In this document: one piece after another, positions 26,550-34,173 of the stretch | Layout of the letters: the number at the start of each line of letters is the position of its first letter | Position numbering within the stretch: the stretch's first letter is position 1 | NCBI GenBank assembly: GCA_019745365.1 | Contig: JAIETI010000035.1 | Span: forward strand, 1-41,862 | DNA length: 41,862 nucleotides | Direction: 5' to 3' | DNA from: Gemmatimonadaceae bacterium | GTDB lineage: Bacteria > Gemmatimonadota > Gemmatimonadetes > Gemmatimonadales > Gemmatimonadaceae | Program-made: the position numbers and the translations under genes | The notes under the pieces: model-generated | Told to the model about the DNA's origin: nothing | Database searches by the model: none | What the model saw: only the letters and a program-made list of their open reading frames with translations

Positions 26550-27746
26550 ATGCGTTGCTCTCGAATCCTCCTGTCGCTCCTCGCCCTACTCGCCGCGACC
26601 CCACAGACCGCATGGGGACTTCCGGCGTGGGCTCGTCGCTACAACATGAACTGCTCGGGATGTCACACTCCAGCGGTCCCGCGGCTGAACTCCGTCGGGA
26701 TCACATTCAAGTGGGCGGGCTACCGCATGCCGGACGAAATCGGAGAGGAAGCCGACCTGCGACGGATCGAGAATTATCTGGCCGCACGGATTGTGGCCGC
26801 CTATGACAAGATCAGGGTGCGCGACGGTGAGGACGAGGCGGATGGTTTCTCGATCCCCTCAGCGAGCTTCTTCGCCGCTGGGCCGATCGGGAAGCGTTTC
26901 GGCGCGTATCTCGAGTTCGACCGTGAGCAGGAGGGCACGGTCGATCTCATCGGTTCCCTTTCGGGGGTCTGGGGGCGCGCGGCACGCTACGGTGGGTTCA
27001 GGGTCGGGCAGGGGCATCTCTTGTTCGCCGGCGGTGGCGTGGCAGGCTTCGATCGCCCAACGGCGATCTCAACGCCACTCGCGTACGATGAATCACTCAC
27101 ATCGACGATCCCGCTGCGTCTCGCCGGGGATCAAGTCGGCGTCGAGGCCTTCGCGGTAATGGGTGGTCGAGTCAGATCGTCTGTGCAGTTGCTGAATGGC
27201 CTCGTGCTCGGTGCGGGCGAGGAGGGAGCCGCGGTTAGCAAGCGAGACATCGCCCTCACCAACCAGGTCATGTGGGACGACGAAGGGAGCGGGCTCGGCA
27301 TCGCCGCGTACCTCGGTAACGCGACCGGCCTGATCCCCGCCGATCCAACTCGCGGAAAGCGCTTCTACCGCGTATCGGCCACTGCCAATAAGATCCTCGA
27401 TCGGTTCGAAGTCATGGGTGGGTATGTGTTCGGGAAGGACCTGGACGTTCCGACCGGCGACACACTCTCGCCCGCGGTCCAGTCGCCAGCCGGTGCATCC
27501 TACTGGGTGCAAGGGCAGTACACCGCGGCGCAGCAGGCGCTCACGGTCTTCGGTCGCTATGAGTTCCTCGACCCGGACCGCGACGCGGCAAGCGCGTCTC
27601 GGACGCGGACCGTCGTTGGCGCCGTATTGCCGATAAACCTGCCCGAGTACTTCCGGTGGAGTGTCGAGGTCTTCCGTGATTCGTTCGCGGCCTCGGTGAG
27701 TCCGCAGCGCACCGGGCTCAGCACACGACTGCAGGTCGCATTCTGA
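26550..27746 (+). CDS. Outer-membrane cytochrome-porin, Cyc2-like
   Basis: 398 residues from ATG 26550, followed by a signal peptide ending near 'QTAWG'. Right after it comes a single heme motif, CSGCH (C35, C38, H39), in 'WARRYNMNCSGCHTPAVPRL', then 'NSVGITFKWAGYRM'. The remaining ~340 residues are alternating polar/hydrophobic strands rich in Gly and aromatics, and the last residue is Phe ('STRLQVAF'), the beta-signal of outer-membrane barrels. One N-terminal heme inside a barrel of this size is the design of Cyc2, the Fe(II) oxidase. The Cyc2 N-terminal motif is only partly kept, so a sister family is possible. It is co-directional with the Rieske/cytochrome b genes; 71 bases separate it from the latter. 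Confidence 0.8.
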   Translation: MRCSRILLSLLALLAATPQTAWGLPAWARRYNMNCSGCHTPAVPRLNSVGITFKWAGYRMPDEIGEEADLRRIENYLAARIVAAYDKIRVRDGEDEADGFSIPSASFFAAGPIGKRFGAYLEFDREQEGTVDLIGSLSGVWGRAARYGGFRVGQGHLLFAGGGVAGFDRPTAISTPLAYDESLTSTIPLRLAGDQVGVEAFAVMGGRVRSSVQLLNGLVLGAGEEGAAVSKRDIALTNQVMWDDEGSGLGIAAYLGNATGLIPADPTRGKRFYRVSATANKILDRFEVMGGYVFGKDLDVPTGDTLSPAVQSPAGASYWVQGQYTAAQQALTVFGRYEFLDPDRDAASASRTRTVVGAVLPINLPEYFRWSVEVFRDSFAASVSPQRTGLSTRLQVAF

Positions 27747-27799
27747 TCGCAGCGTATTTGCCCCGCGTGCTCACTCACCTTGCCCTTGAGGATCCGCTC

Positions 27800-28198
27800 A
27801 TGCCCGTTCGTCGACTTCCTTTGGTCGTTCTGTTGCTCGCGGTGCCAATCGCGAGCCTGCTCACTGCACGCGCATCGCGCGCTGCGGACGCGGCCCCGCG
27901 CTCGCCCGTAGGGATCCGGGATCCGGCACAGGACCCACCGGGGAGGGCCCTCTACCTTACCAACTGCAAGGCGTGTCATGGCGTCCTCGGAGCACCAACA
28001 AAGCTCTCCGTGAAGAAGTATGAGAAGATCCCCGATCTCACCGCTCCCCTTTTCTGGGCAGGGCGTTCTGCGGACTCCGTGGTGGCAGTGCTGCGCAAGG
28101 GCGTCGGTCGCGACATGAAGTCCTTCGCTGACAAGCTGAGCGCCGACGAGATGCGGGCCGTCGCCCAGTACGCCCGGTCGCTGGTGAGAACGCCGTGA
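27800..28198 (+). CDS. Small periplasmic monoheme cytochrome c
   Basis: 132 residues. ATG 27800 is chosen because GAGG lies about nine bases upstream and a signal peptide (VRRLPLVVLLLAVPIASLLT) follows; an in-frame ATG further up at 27758 would lengthen the N-terminus with a poor leader. Heme motif CKACH (C56, C59, H60), with a candidate axial Met in 'GRDMKSFADKLS', and the usual C-terminal helix 'EMRAVAQYARSLV'. Class I cytochrome c. Its place between the cytochrome-porin and downstream genes suggests it shuttles electrons across the periplasm (inference). The stop overlaps the next start (GTGA). Confidence 0.88.
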   Translation: MPVRRLPLVVLLLAVPIASLLTARASRAADAAPRSPVGIRDPAQDPPGRALYLTNCKACHGVLGAPTKLSVKKYEKIPDLTAPLFWAGRSADSVVAVLRKGVGRDMKSFADKLSADEMRAVAQYARSLVRTP

Positions 28199-28917
28199 CC
28201 TTCGCGTCTATCCTTCGGTCGGTCGTGCGACGACTGAGGGCCTCGGGGGCCCCTGGCATGGACCGTCGGATCACCGCGCGCGTACTGACGCCGTCGCACC
28301 GCCGGATCGTATCCACCGTCGTCGTACCGCTGCTCCTCTCCGGATGCATGATGGCGGGGATGGGACATGCGACGAGCAGCTCGATGCCACGACGATCAGA
28401 GGCGACGCCGCCTCCCGTATCGCCGACCACGGCGACCGTCGTCATCGGTGAAATTCGCATGACGGTCGACTTCAGGCCGAGCACGGCGGACGACTCGGCC
28501 CAACTCGTTGTCGCTGTCGTCGGACCGAGGCCGTTGAGTGGGCGCGATGTCGACCTCACGCTCACGATCGTTCCCGTGTCGGCGACGACAGCGGCGGTTG
28601 AGCATGGGTCGGATGTTCGGCGGCGTCAGAGCACGTACGATTCGATCGTCTTGTCGCCCGTCGAGGACGCGGCCGGGCCTTGGGTCTTTCGCCCGGTGTT
28701 CCCTCGGAACGGACCTTTTCGGCTGACCGTGGGACTCCGGCGCGCGGGGACCCGGACTTTTTTGCCTCCCATCGAGGTCGCGCAGGTCTGGGACCTGTCC
28801 CCAACGCCGCGAGCGATGGTGGGCGCCTCGCACTCGGTTGATCGCTCGGGCCTCACGCCACTGGTCATACTCGGAGCCGGACTCATGGCGGTGATGATGC
28901 TCGTCGGTATCAGATGA
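28195..28917 (+). CDS. Lipoprotein with Ig-like domain and C-terminal membrane segment
   Basis: Up to 240 residues from the overlapping GTG 28195. An ATG at 28258 gives a better-placed lipoprotein signal (basic RRIVS, hydrophobic run, LLSGC). After the cysteine comes a short Met-rich stretch (MMAGMGH). About residues 80-210 form beta strands ('ATVVIGEIRMTVDFRP', 'GRDVDLTLTIVP', 'GPFRLTVGLRRAGTR') like FixH/YtkA-type Ig domains. One membrane helix closes the protein ('LVILGAGLMAVMMLVGI'). Function unknown; the Met-rich tip and its position suggest a periplasmic, possibly copper-linked partner of the cytochromes. Its stop overlaps the next ATG. Confidence 0.65.
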   Translation: MTFASILRSVVRRLRASGAPGMDRRITARVLTPSHRRIVSTVVVPLLLSGCMMAGMGHATSSSMPRRSEATPPPVSPTTATVVIGEIRMTVDFRPSTADDSAQLVVAVVGPRPLSGRDVDLTLTIVPVSATTAAVEHGSDVRRRQSTYDSIVLSPVEDAAGPWVFRPVFPRNGPFRLTVGLRRAGTRTFLPPIEVAQVWDLSPTPRAMVGASHSVDRSGLTPLVILGAGLMAVMMLVGIR

Positions 28918-29735
28918 GCCGCTCGGCCGACGGCGCAGTTGCGCGTCGCGCCGGTCCGGCGTGGTGGGGCGTCGGCATCAGCGGAGTCCTCGCGGGGGTG
29001 CTGTTGCTCCATCCACTGACGATGGTGGTGTACTGGTTCGAGTTCCATCCAGAGATTGTCGGCGTCTCGTCGCTCGGGGAGTTCGTGGTACTTCGGATGC
29101 GAGCCGGATTCGAACCCCGGATGTGGCCCATGACCGCGATCTTCGCGTTGATGGGGCTCTTTCACGCGCTGGGCATCGGCTGGTCTACGCGCGCCATAGC
29201 GGTGCGGCAACGGCGTGTGGATTACCTAGAGTCCGAACTCGCGCGGAGCTTCCCATCTCTCATTGCTGCGGGTGAAGGCGAGATGATGGAGCTCAAGGCG
29301 ACGGCCCGCTGGGATCTGCGCGAGGGGCGGGTCAGTCGCACCGTCGAGGCCGCGATCGTGCGCGCGATCGCGGGATTCATGAATCATCGCGGCGGGAGCC
29401 TGCTCATCGGCGTCCGGGACGACGGGACGCCCCTAGGCCTGCGGAACGACCTGCTCTCACTGCGTCGCCCCGATCGCGATGGATACCAGCAGTTCCTCAT
29501 CGGCCTCGTCGAGCGACACGTGGGGGCCGACGCCTGCGCCTCCATGCACGTTCTCTTCCATCTCGTGGACGAGCACGAGGTTTGCCGCGTGGTGGTCGAG
29601 CCCGCGCAGGCGCCGGTGTACGTGCGCGATGAGCGCGGGGCGCACTACTTCCTCCGAACTGGCAATTCGACACGGGAGCTCGATGCACGCGAGGCGGTGG
29701 CGCACATCGCCGCGCGTTCTGGGGGCCGACGATGA
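28914..29735 (+). CDS. Membrane-anchored AlbA_2 (Schlafen-type) domain protein
   Basis: 273 residues, ATG within the upstream stop (ATGA). Two membrane helices (~18-42 and ~75-95) precede a cytoplasmic AlbA_2 domain. Its landmarks are 'EMMELKATARWDL' (from about residue 123), 'VRAIAGFMNHRGGSLLIGV', 'DDGTPLGL' and a closing 'YFLRTGNSTRELDAREA'. AlbA_2 domains occur in DNA-binding regulators and in Schlafen-type nucleases; the 'E..ELK' and 'GG.L.IGV.DDG' pattern is the core. I cannot say whether it binds or cuts nucleic acid. Being last in a cytochrome operon is unusual: it could be a membrane-tethered regulator sensing the respiratory complex (speculation). Confidence 0.8.
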   Translation: MSRSADGAVARRAGPAWWGVGISGVLAGVLLLHPLTMVVYWFEFHPEIVGVSSLGEFVVLRMRAGFEPRMWPMTAIFALMGLFHALGIGWSTRAIAVRQRRVDYLESELARSFPSLIAAGEGEMMELKATARWDLREGRVSRTVEAAIVRAIAGFMNHRGGSLLIGVRDDGTPLGLRNDLLSLRRPDRDGYQQFLIGLVERHVGADACASMHVLFHLVDEHEVCRVVVEPAQAPVYVRDERGAHYFLRTGNSTRELDAREAVAHIAARSGGRR

Positions 29736-29981
29736 GAGGGGCGCACTCCGCGTACGTTTCCCGCGCCGGCGCTAACACGTAGCATTCGCCGGGTATCGGT
29801 CGGGAATATCGCGCCAGCGGTCGCCGCGGCGAGGTACCCCGAGGATGCCTTCGCTCACATCCCGATGGTTCGCCCGCGGGCGGCACCCTTTAGGCATCCG
29901 TCAGCTCAACCTTCAGCGCAGCCTCGCTCGCTGCGAGGGTGTTTTCCCTCAGACGACCGAATCGCGCTCTAGAAACTATTT
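29736..29981. other. Gene-free region between convergent operons
   Basis: About 245 bases separate the ends of the cytochrome operon (plus) and the purH operon (minus). I see no coding frame in it. It holds the terminator at 29922 and a small palindrome at the purH end. Confidence 0.6.
29922..29945 (+). terminator. Intrinsic terminator of the electron-transfer operon
   Basis: Stem CCTCGC/GCGAGG with a TCGCT loop, followed by GTGTTTT on the plus strand. It lies ~190 bases after the last gene of the operon. The stem is short, so moderate confidence. Confidence 0.5.
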
Positions 29982-29985
29982 CTAG
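29969..29985. repeat. Palindrome spanning the purH stop codon
   Basis: CTAGAAA (29969-29975) and TTTCTAG (29979-29985) form a perfect 7-bp stem with a CTA loop. The purH stop (TAG on the minus strand) lies inside it. AT-rich in a GC-rich setting. No T-run follows on either strand, so it may be an mRNA 3'-end or protein-binding structure. Confidence 0.4.
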
Positions 29986-31517
29986 TGCCGGAAGGAGCGT
30001 ACGCCGGTGAAGACCATGGCCATCCCATGCTCATTCGCGGCGCCGATGACCTCGGCGTCCTTCACCGATCCCCCAGGCTGGACGATCGCGGTCACCCCGG
30101 CCGCGGCGGCCTGATCGATGCCATCACGGAAGGGGAAGAAGGCATCGCTCCCGAGCGCTGCGCCTGGGGTCGCGTGCCCGATCGTCGTCGCTTTGTGCAC
30201 CGCGACGAAGGCGGCGTCCACCCGACTCATCTGCCCCGCGCCGATCCCGATCGTGGCGCCGTCGCGGGCGAGCACGATCGCGTTCGACTTCACGCTGGCC
30301 ACGGCCCGCCACGCGAACAGCAGGTCGGTCCGCTCCGCCGCGCTGGGCGCACGCGACGTGACCACCTGCCACGAGAGATGATCCCAGCTGGTGGGCGCGC
30401 GGTCCTGCACCAGCACGCCGCCGCGCACCGCCTTGAGATCGAGCGCGCCGGGAGCCGCGTGCGCGCTCCCCGACAGGACGCGGAGGTTCTTCTTCTCACT
30501 CAACACCGCCAGCGCCTCCGCGGTGAAGCTCGGCGCGACGACGCACTCCACGAAGAGCGTGCTCACCAACTTCGCCGCCGCCTCATCCACGGGCACACTG
30601 AACGCGATCACCGACCCGAACGCCGAGACGGGGTCGCAGGCGAGCGCCTTCTGATACGCCTCGGCGGCGGTATGTCCGGTGGCGAGTCCGCACGGCGTCG
30701 TGTGCTTCACGATCGCACAGGCCGTCTCACCGACGAAGGGATCGGTCGCGAGGAGCGCGCCCTCGAGGTCGAGCAGATTGTTGAACGAGAGTTCTTTCCC
30801 GCCGTGCTGCACGAGCGCGCCGATCCCGGTCGGGGCGCCATCAGTGTAGAAGGCGGCGCGCTGGGTCGGGTTCTCGCCGTAGCGGAGCGTCTGCTTCAGG
30901 CGGAAGGGGAGGGCGATCTGCTCCGGAAAGCGATCGCCACGTTCCTGCGCGAACCAGGCCGCGATCGCGGCGTCGTACGCCGCGGTGTGTTCGAACACCC
31001 GCGCCGCGAGCCGGCGACGGAAGGGGAGTTGATCCTCCGTCGCGTCGAGTGAGGCGAGTACCGCGCCGTAGTCGGCGGGATCGACGACGACGGTGACGCT
31101 TGCGTGGTTCTTCGCGGCGGAGCGGAGCATCGATGGCCCCCCGATATCGATCTGCTCGATCGCCTCATCCGGGTGCACGTTCGGCTTGGCGACCGTCTCG
31201 CGGAACGGATAGAGGTTCACGACCACGAGGTCGATCGGCGCGATCTGATGCGCGGCGATCGCGTCGCGGTGCGCGGCGAGGTCGCGGCGCGCGAGGAGCC
31301 CACCATGCACCACCGGATGGAGCGTCTTCACGCGACCATCGAGCATCTCGGGAAATCCCGTGAGCTCACTGATGTCGCGCACCGCGAGCCCGGCGTCGCG
31401 GAGGGCGCGTGCGGTGCCGCCGGTGCTGACCAACCCCCAACCGCGTTCGGTGAGCGCGCGCGCGAAATCGATCAGGCCGGACTTGTCGGAAACGGAGAGG
31501 AGTGCGAGACGAGACAC
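29982..31517 (-). CDS. purH: Bifunctional AICAR transformylase / IMP cyclohydrolase
   Basis: 511 residues, normal length. Catalyses the last two steps of IMP synthesis: formylation of AICAR with 10-formyl-THF, then ring closure. The N-terminal ~190 residues are the MGS-like IMP cyclohydrolase domain ('[20 protein letters not shown]', '[14 protein letters not shown]', '[15 protein letters not shown]'). The rest is the transformylase domain with '[11 protein letters not shown]' carrying the catalytic Lys-His pair, and '[13 protein letters not shown]'. It starts three bases after the purN stop and is the last gene of the six-gene valS-purH operon. Confidence 0.97.
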   Translation of the reverse strand: MSRLALLSVSDKSGLIDFARALTERGWGLVSTGGTARALRDAGLAVRDISELTGFPEMLDGRVKTLHPVVHGGLLARRDLAAHRDAIAAHQIAPIDLVVVNLYPFRETVAKPNVHPDEAIEQIDIGGPSMLRSAAKNHASVTVVVDPADYGAVLASLDATEDQLPFRRRLAARVFEHTAAYDAAIAAWFAQERGDRFPEQIALPFRLKQTLRYGENPTQRAAFYTDGAPTGIGALVQHGGKELSFNNLLDLEGALLATDPFVGETACAIVKHTTPCGLATGHTAAEAYQKALACDPVSAFGSVIAFSVPVDEAAAKLVSTLFVECVVAPSFTAEALAVLSEKKNLRVLSGSAHAAPGALDLKAVRGGVLVQDRAPTSWDHLSWQVVTSRAPSAAERTDLLFAWRAVASVKSNAIVLARDGATIGIGAGQMSRVDAAFVAVHKATTIGHATPGAALGSDAFFPFRDGIDQAAAAGVTAIVQPGGSVKDAEVIGAANEHGMAMVFTGVRSFRH

Positions 31518-31520
31518 AGA

Positions 31521-32171
31521 TCAGTCGGAGAGAGGAGAGTCGAGCGTGAGGTCGAGGCGCGCGCCCTGTACGCGGCCATCATCAGTCAGTGCGAGTGCGC
31601 CGCGCGCGAGCGCGAGCACCGCCCACGGGAAGAGCCGGTGTTCGAGCGTCAGCACCCGTGCAGCAAGCGTATCGGCGTCGTCGCCCGCGAGCACAGGCAC
31701 CCGTCCCTGCGCGGCGATCGGTCCACGATCGAACACCTCGTCCACGAAATGCACCGTCGCGCCACTCTCAGTGGCGCCGGCAGCGAGCACGGCGCGATGC
31801 ACGTGCATGCCGTGCATTCCCGCGCCGCCGAACGCAGGGAGGAGCGAGGGATGGATGTTCACCATGCGCGCATGAAAGCGCTGCACCACCGGCACGGGGA
31901 TATAGCGGAGATATCCCGCGAGTGCGATAAGATCGATCTGCGCGTCCACCAAGGCCGCCTCGAGCGCCCCCTCGGGCGCGCTCGCAGGCACGTACGCGGT
32001 GGGGATCCCCGCCCGCGTGGCGCGCTCAAGCGCTCCCGCCGCGCGACGATCGCTGATCACGAGCGCGATCTCCGCCGGCGCGCCCGCGCCGAGCGCAGCG
32101 ATGCGGTCGATGAGCGCCTGTAGATTGCTCCCGCCTCCCGACGCCAACACCGCGATCCGCGCCACCCCCAT
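31521..32171 (-). CDS. purN: Phosphoribosylglycinamide formyltransferase
   Basis: 216 residues. Transfers a formyl group from 10-formyl-THF to GAR in purine synthesis. Motifs: 'IAVLASGGGSNLQALID' at the N-terminus (phosphate binding), 'MVNIHPSLLPAFGGAGMHG' with the catalytic Asn-x-His, and 'ATVHFVDEVFDRGPI' with the catalytic Asp. Start ATG overlaps the gmhB stop as TGATG. Slightly divergent C-terminus but all active-site elements are there. Together with purH next door it gives both folate-dependent purine steps. Confidence 0.95.
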   Translation of the reverse strand: MGVARIAVLASGGGSNLQALIDRIAALGAGAPAEIALVISDRRAAGALERATRAGIPTAYVPASAPEGALEAALVDAQIDLIALAGYLRYIPVPVVQRFHARMVNIHPSLLPAFGGAGMHGMHVHRAVLAAGATESGATVHFVDEVFDRGPIAAQGRVPVLAGDDADTLAARVLTLEHRLFPWAVLALARGALALTDDGRVQGARLDLTLDSPLSD

Positions 32172-32809
32172 CAGCGGCCCGGGAGGTGATGGATCACGTC
32201 GAGGAGATTCTCGGCCACCTCACACTGCGCACGCGCCTGTTCGATCTCCTCCGGCGGCGTCTCGGCCGTGGGGACGAGGATCCCGCGTCCGCTGAAGTGG
32301 AGCGCGGGGGCGATGTCGCGCCAGCGATCGCCGATCCAGAGCGACATCGCCGGATTGATCGCGTGCTCCACCACCGCGCGCTCATACAGCACCGTGCCCG
32401 GCTTGCGGCATCCGCAGGGACCGGTGAAGTCGGGGTGATGCGGGCAGTGATAGTGCTGATCGATGAACGCACCGCGCTCACTGATGAGATCGTCCACGCG
32501 CCGTCGCACCGCGTCGTAGTCGGCTTCGGTGAGCAGCCCCTGCGCGATCCCACTCTGGTTGGTGACGACGATCGCGGGATAGAGCATGTAGTTCAGCTTG
32601 CGCACGAGGTTCGCCGCGTCGGGCATCAACTGCACCTCGTCGGGCTCACGCAGGTAATGCTTGTCCACGATCAAGGTGCCGTCGCGGTCGAGGAAGACCG
32701 CCGGGCGGAGCTCGCGCACGCTCGCGCGGTTCTCGCCGCTGATGAGCACCCCGTGTGGGCCGCTCACGTCGGTGCGCCCGGTGGCGCCGCTCACGCGCGG
32801 CCCGGTCAC
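32171..32809 (-). CDS. gmhB: D-glycero-D-manno-heptose 1,7-bisphosphate 7-phosphatase (HAD-IIIA)
   Basis: 212 residues from the GTG overlapping the selA stop; an internal start about 20 residues later is possible, as the first ~35 residues are not conserved. The HAD nucleophile motif is 'AVFLDRDGTLI' (D41, D43). 'VVTNQSGIAQGLL' is motif II. The GmhB zinc loop is complete: 'CPHHPDFTGPCGCRKPG'. 'LWIGDRWRDIAPAL' is motif IV. The enzyme removes the 7-phosphate in heptose synthesis for LPS. Related histidinol-phosphatase activity cannot be excluded by sequence alone. Presence agrees with a Gram-negative cell with LPS-like glycans. Confidence 0.88.
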   Translation of the reverse strand: MTGPRVSGATGRTDVSGPHGVLISGENRASVRELRPAVFLDRDGTLIVDKHYLREPDEVQLMPDAANLVRKLNYMLYPAIVVTNQSGIAQGLLTEADYDAVRRRVDDLISERGAFIDQHYHCPHHPDFTGPCGCRKPGTVLYERAVVEHAINPAMSLWIGDRWRDIAPALHFSGRGILVPTAETPPEEIEQARAQCEVAENLLDVIHHLPGR

Positions 32810-34173
32810 GGCGAGACCCCGAGCGCCGCGAGCGCGGCGATGAGCGCGCCGTCATCGGAGGGGAGGATGCCGCGCAGGTCGATGCGGAGCGCCCCGTCGT
32901 GGATCCGGCCGATCACCGGGAGCGCCGTAGCGCGGAGCCGCGCCTCGTGCCGCTCCGCGTTCCCTAGGAGCACCACCGCGAACGAGGGAAGCACCGCGGT
33001 GGGAAACGCACCACCGCCCACCGACGCCTCACTCGGCGCCACCGTCGCGGCGACACCGACGCGGGACAGTTCGACGCAGATCGCCTCGGCACGGGTGCGG
33101 AGCGCGGCGGCGTCCACCGTGAGCATCGCGAGCGCGGGGAGTTCGGCGCGCGCCCGCGTGGGGTCACGATACGCCAGCAACGTCGCCTCGAGCGCCGCGA
33201 GCGTCAGCTTGTCCACGCGCAGGGCGCGGGTGAGCGGATGCGTCCGCAAGCGTTCGACCAGAACGCGCCGACCGACGATGAGCCCGGCTTGCGGCCCGCC
33301 GAGGAGTTTGTCACCGCTCATGAGGACGAGGTCGGCCCCCTCGCGCACCGCGTCACGTGCCGTGGGTTCACCTGAGAGCCCCCACGCGCTCAGGTCGGTG
33401 AGTAAGCCGCTCCCGAGATCGTGCACGAAGGGGACGCCGTGCGTGCGGGCGAGCGCGCCGATCTCCTCCGCGCTCGGCGCGGCCGTGAACCCTTCGATCG
33501 CGAAGTTGCTCCGATGCACGCGGACGATCGCGCCCGTGCGTTCCGAGATCGCGCGCGCGTAGTCCGGTAGGTGCGTGCGGTTGGTGGTCCCGACCTCCAC
33601 CAGCTTCGCGCCGCCGGCGGCCATGATGTCTGGCACGCGGAAACTCCCGCCGATCTCCACGAGTTCGCCGCGTGAGACGATCACCTCTCGGCCGCTCGCG
33701 AGCGCGGTGAGCGCGAGCACGAGTGCGCCCGCGCCGTTGTTCACCACCAGCGCGTCCTCCGCGCCGGTCAGCTCGCAGAGCAGGGGAACGGCGTGCACGT
33801 AGCGGCTCCCGCGCGCGCCGCGATCGACGTCGTACTCCAGCGAGCTCGCGCCGCGCGCAGTGTCCACGAGGGCGTCGAGCGCACTGGCCGCGAGCGGTGC
33901 GCGGCCGAGGTTCGTGTGTAGCACCACGCCAGTGCCGTTCAGCACCCGTCGGAGCGAGCGCCGCGCCCGCTGGGTGACCTCGGTGCGGATCACCTCCTCC
34001 CAGCCATCGATCGACGCGGGGATCACCGTCGCGTCGCGCCGCGCACGGTCGAGCAACGCACGCGTCACATCCACCACGAACGCATGCGAGTGCGCCTCCG
34101 CGAGCGCACGCACGCCCGGTCGCTCGAGGAGGAGCGACACGGCGGGCAGGGTGCGACGCGGATCGGTGATCAC
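32806..34173 (-). CDS. selA: L-seryl-tRNA(Sec) selenium transferase
   Basis: 455 residues, full length. A PLP-dependent enzyme that converts Ser-tRNA(Sec) to Sec-tRNA(Sec) with selenophosphate. Seen: 'RRVLNGTGVVLHTNLGRAPL', 'VNNGAGALVLALTALASGRE', 'VEIGGSFRVPDIMAAGGAKL', and the PLP lysine in 'VLMSGDKLLGGPQAGLIVG'. It begins with an ATGA overlap on the upstream lipoprotein gene and ends with GTGA into gmhB. selB, selD and tRNA-Sec are not in the window, nor is any obvious selenoprotein gene, so they must lie elsewhere if the pathway works. Confidence 0.95.
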   Translation of the reverse strand: MITDPRRTLPAVSLLLERPGVRALAEAHSHAFVVDVTRALLDRARRDATVIPASIDGWEEVIRTEVTQRARRSLRRVLNGTGVVLHTNLGRAPLAASALDALVDTARGASSLEYDVDRGARGSRYVHAVPLLCELTGAEDALVVNNGAGALVLALTALASGREVIVSRGELVEIGGSFRVPDIMAAGGAKLVEVGTTNRTHLPDYARAISERTGAIVRVHRSNFAIEGFTAAPSAEEIGALARTHGVPFVHDLGSGLLTDLSAWGLSGEPTARDAVREGADLVLMSGDKLLGGPQAGLIVGRRVLVERLRTHPLTRALRVDKLTLAALEATLLAYRDPTRARAELPALAMLTVDAAALRTRAEAICVELSRVGVAATVAPSEASVGGGAFPTAVLPSFAVVLLGNAERHEARLRATALPVIGRIHDGALRIDLRGILPSDDGALIAALAALGVSP

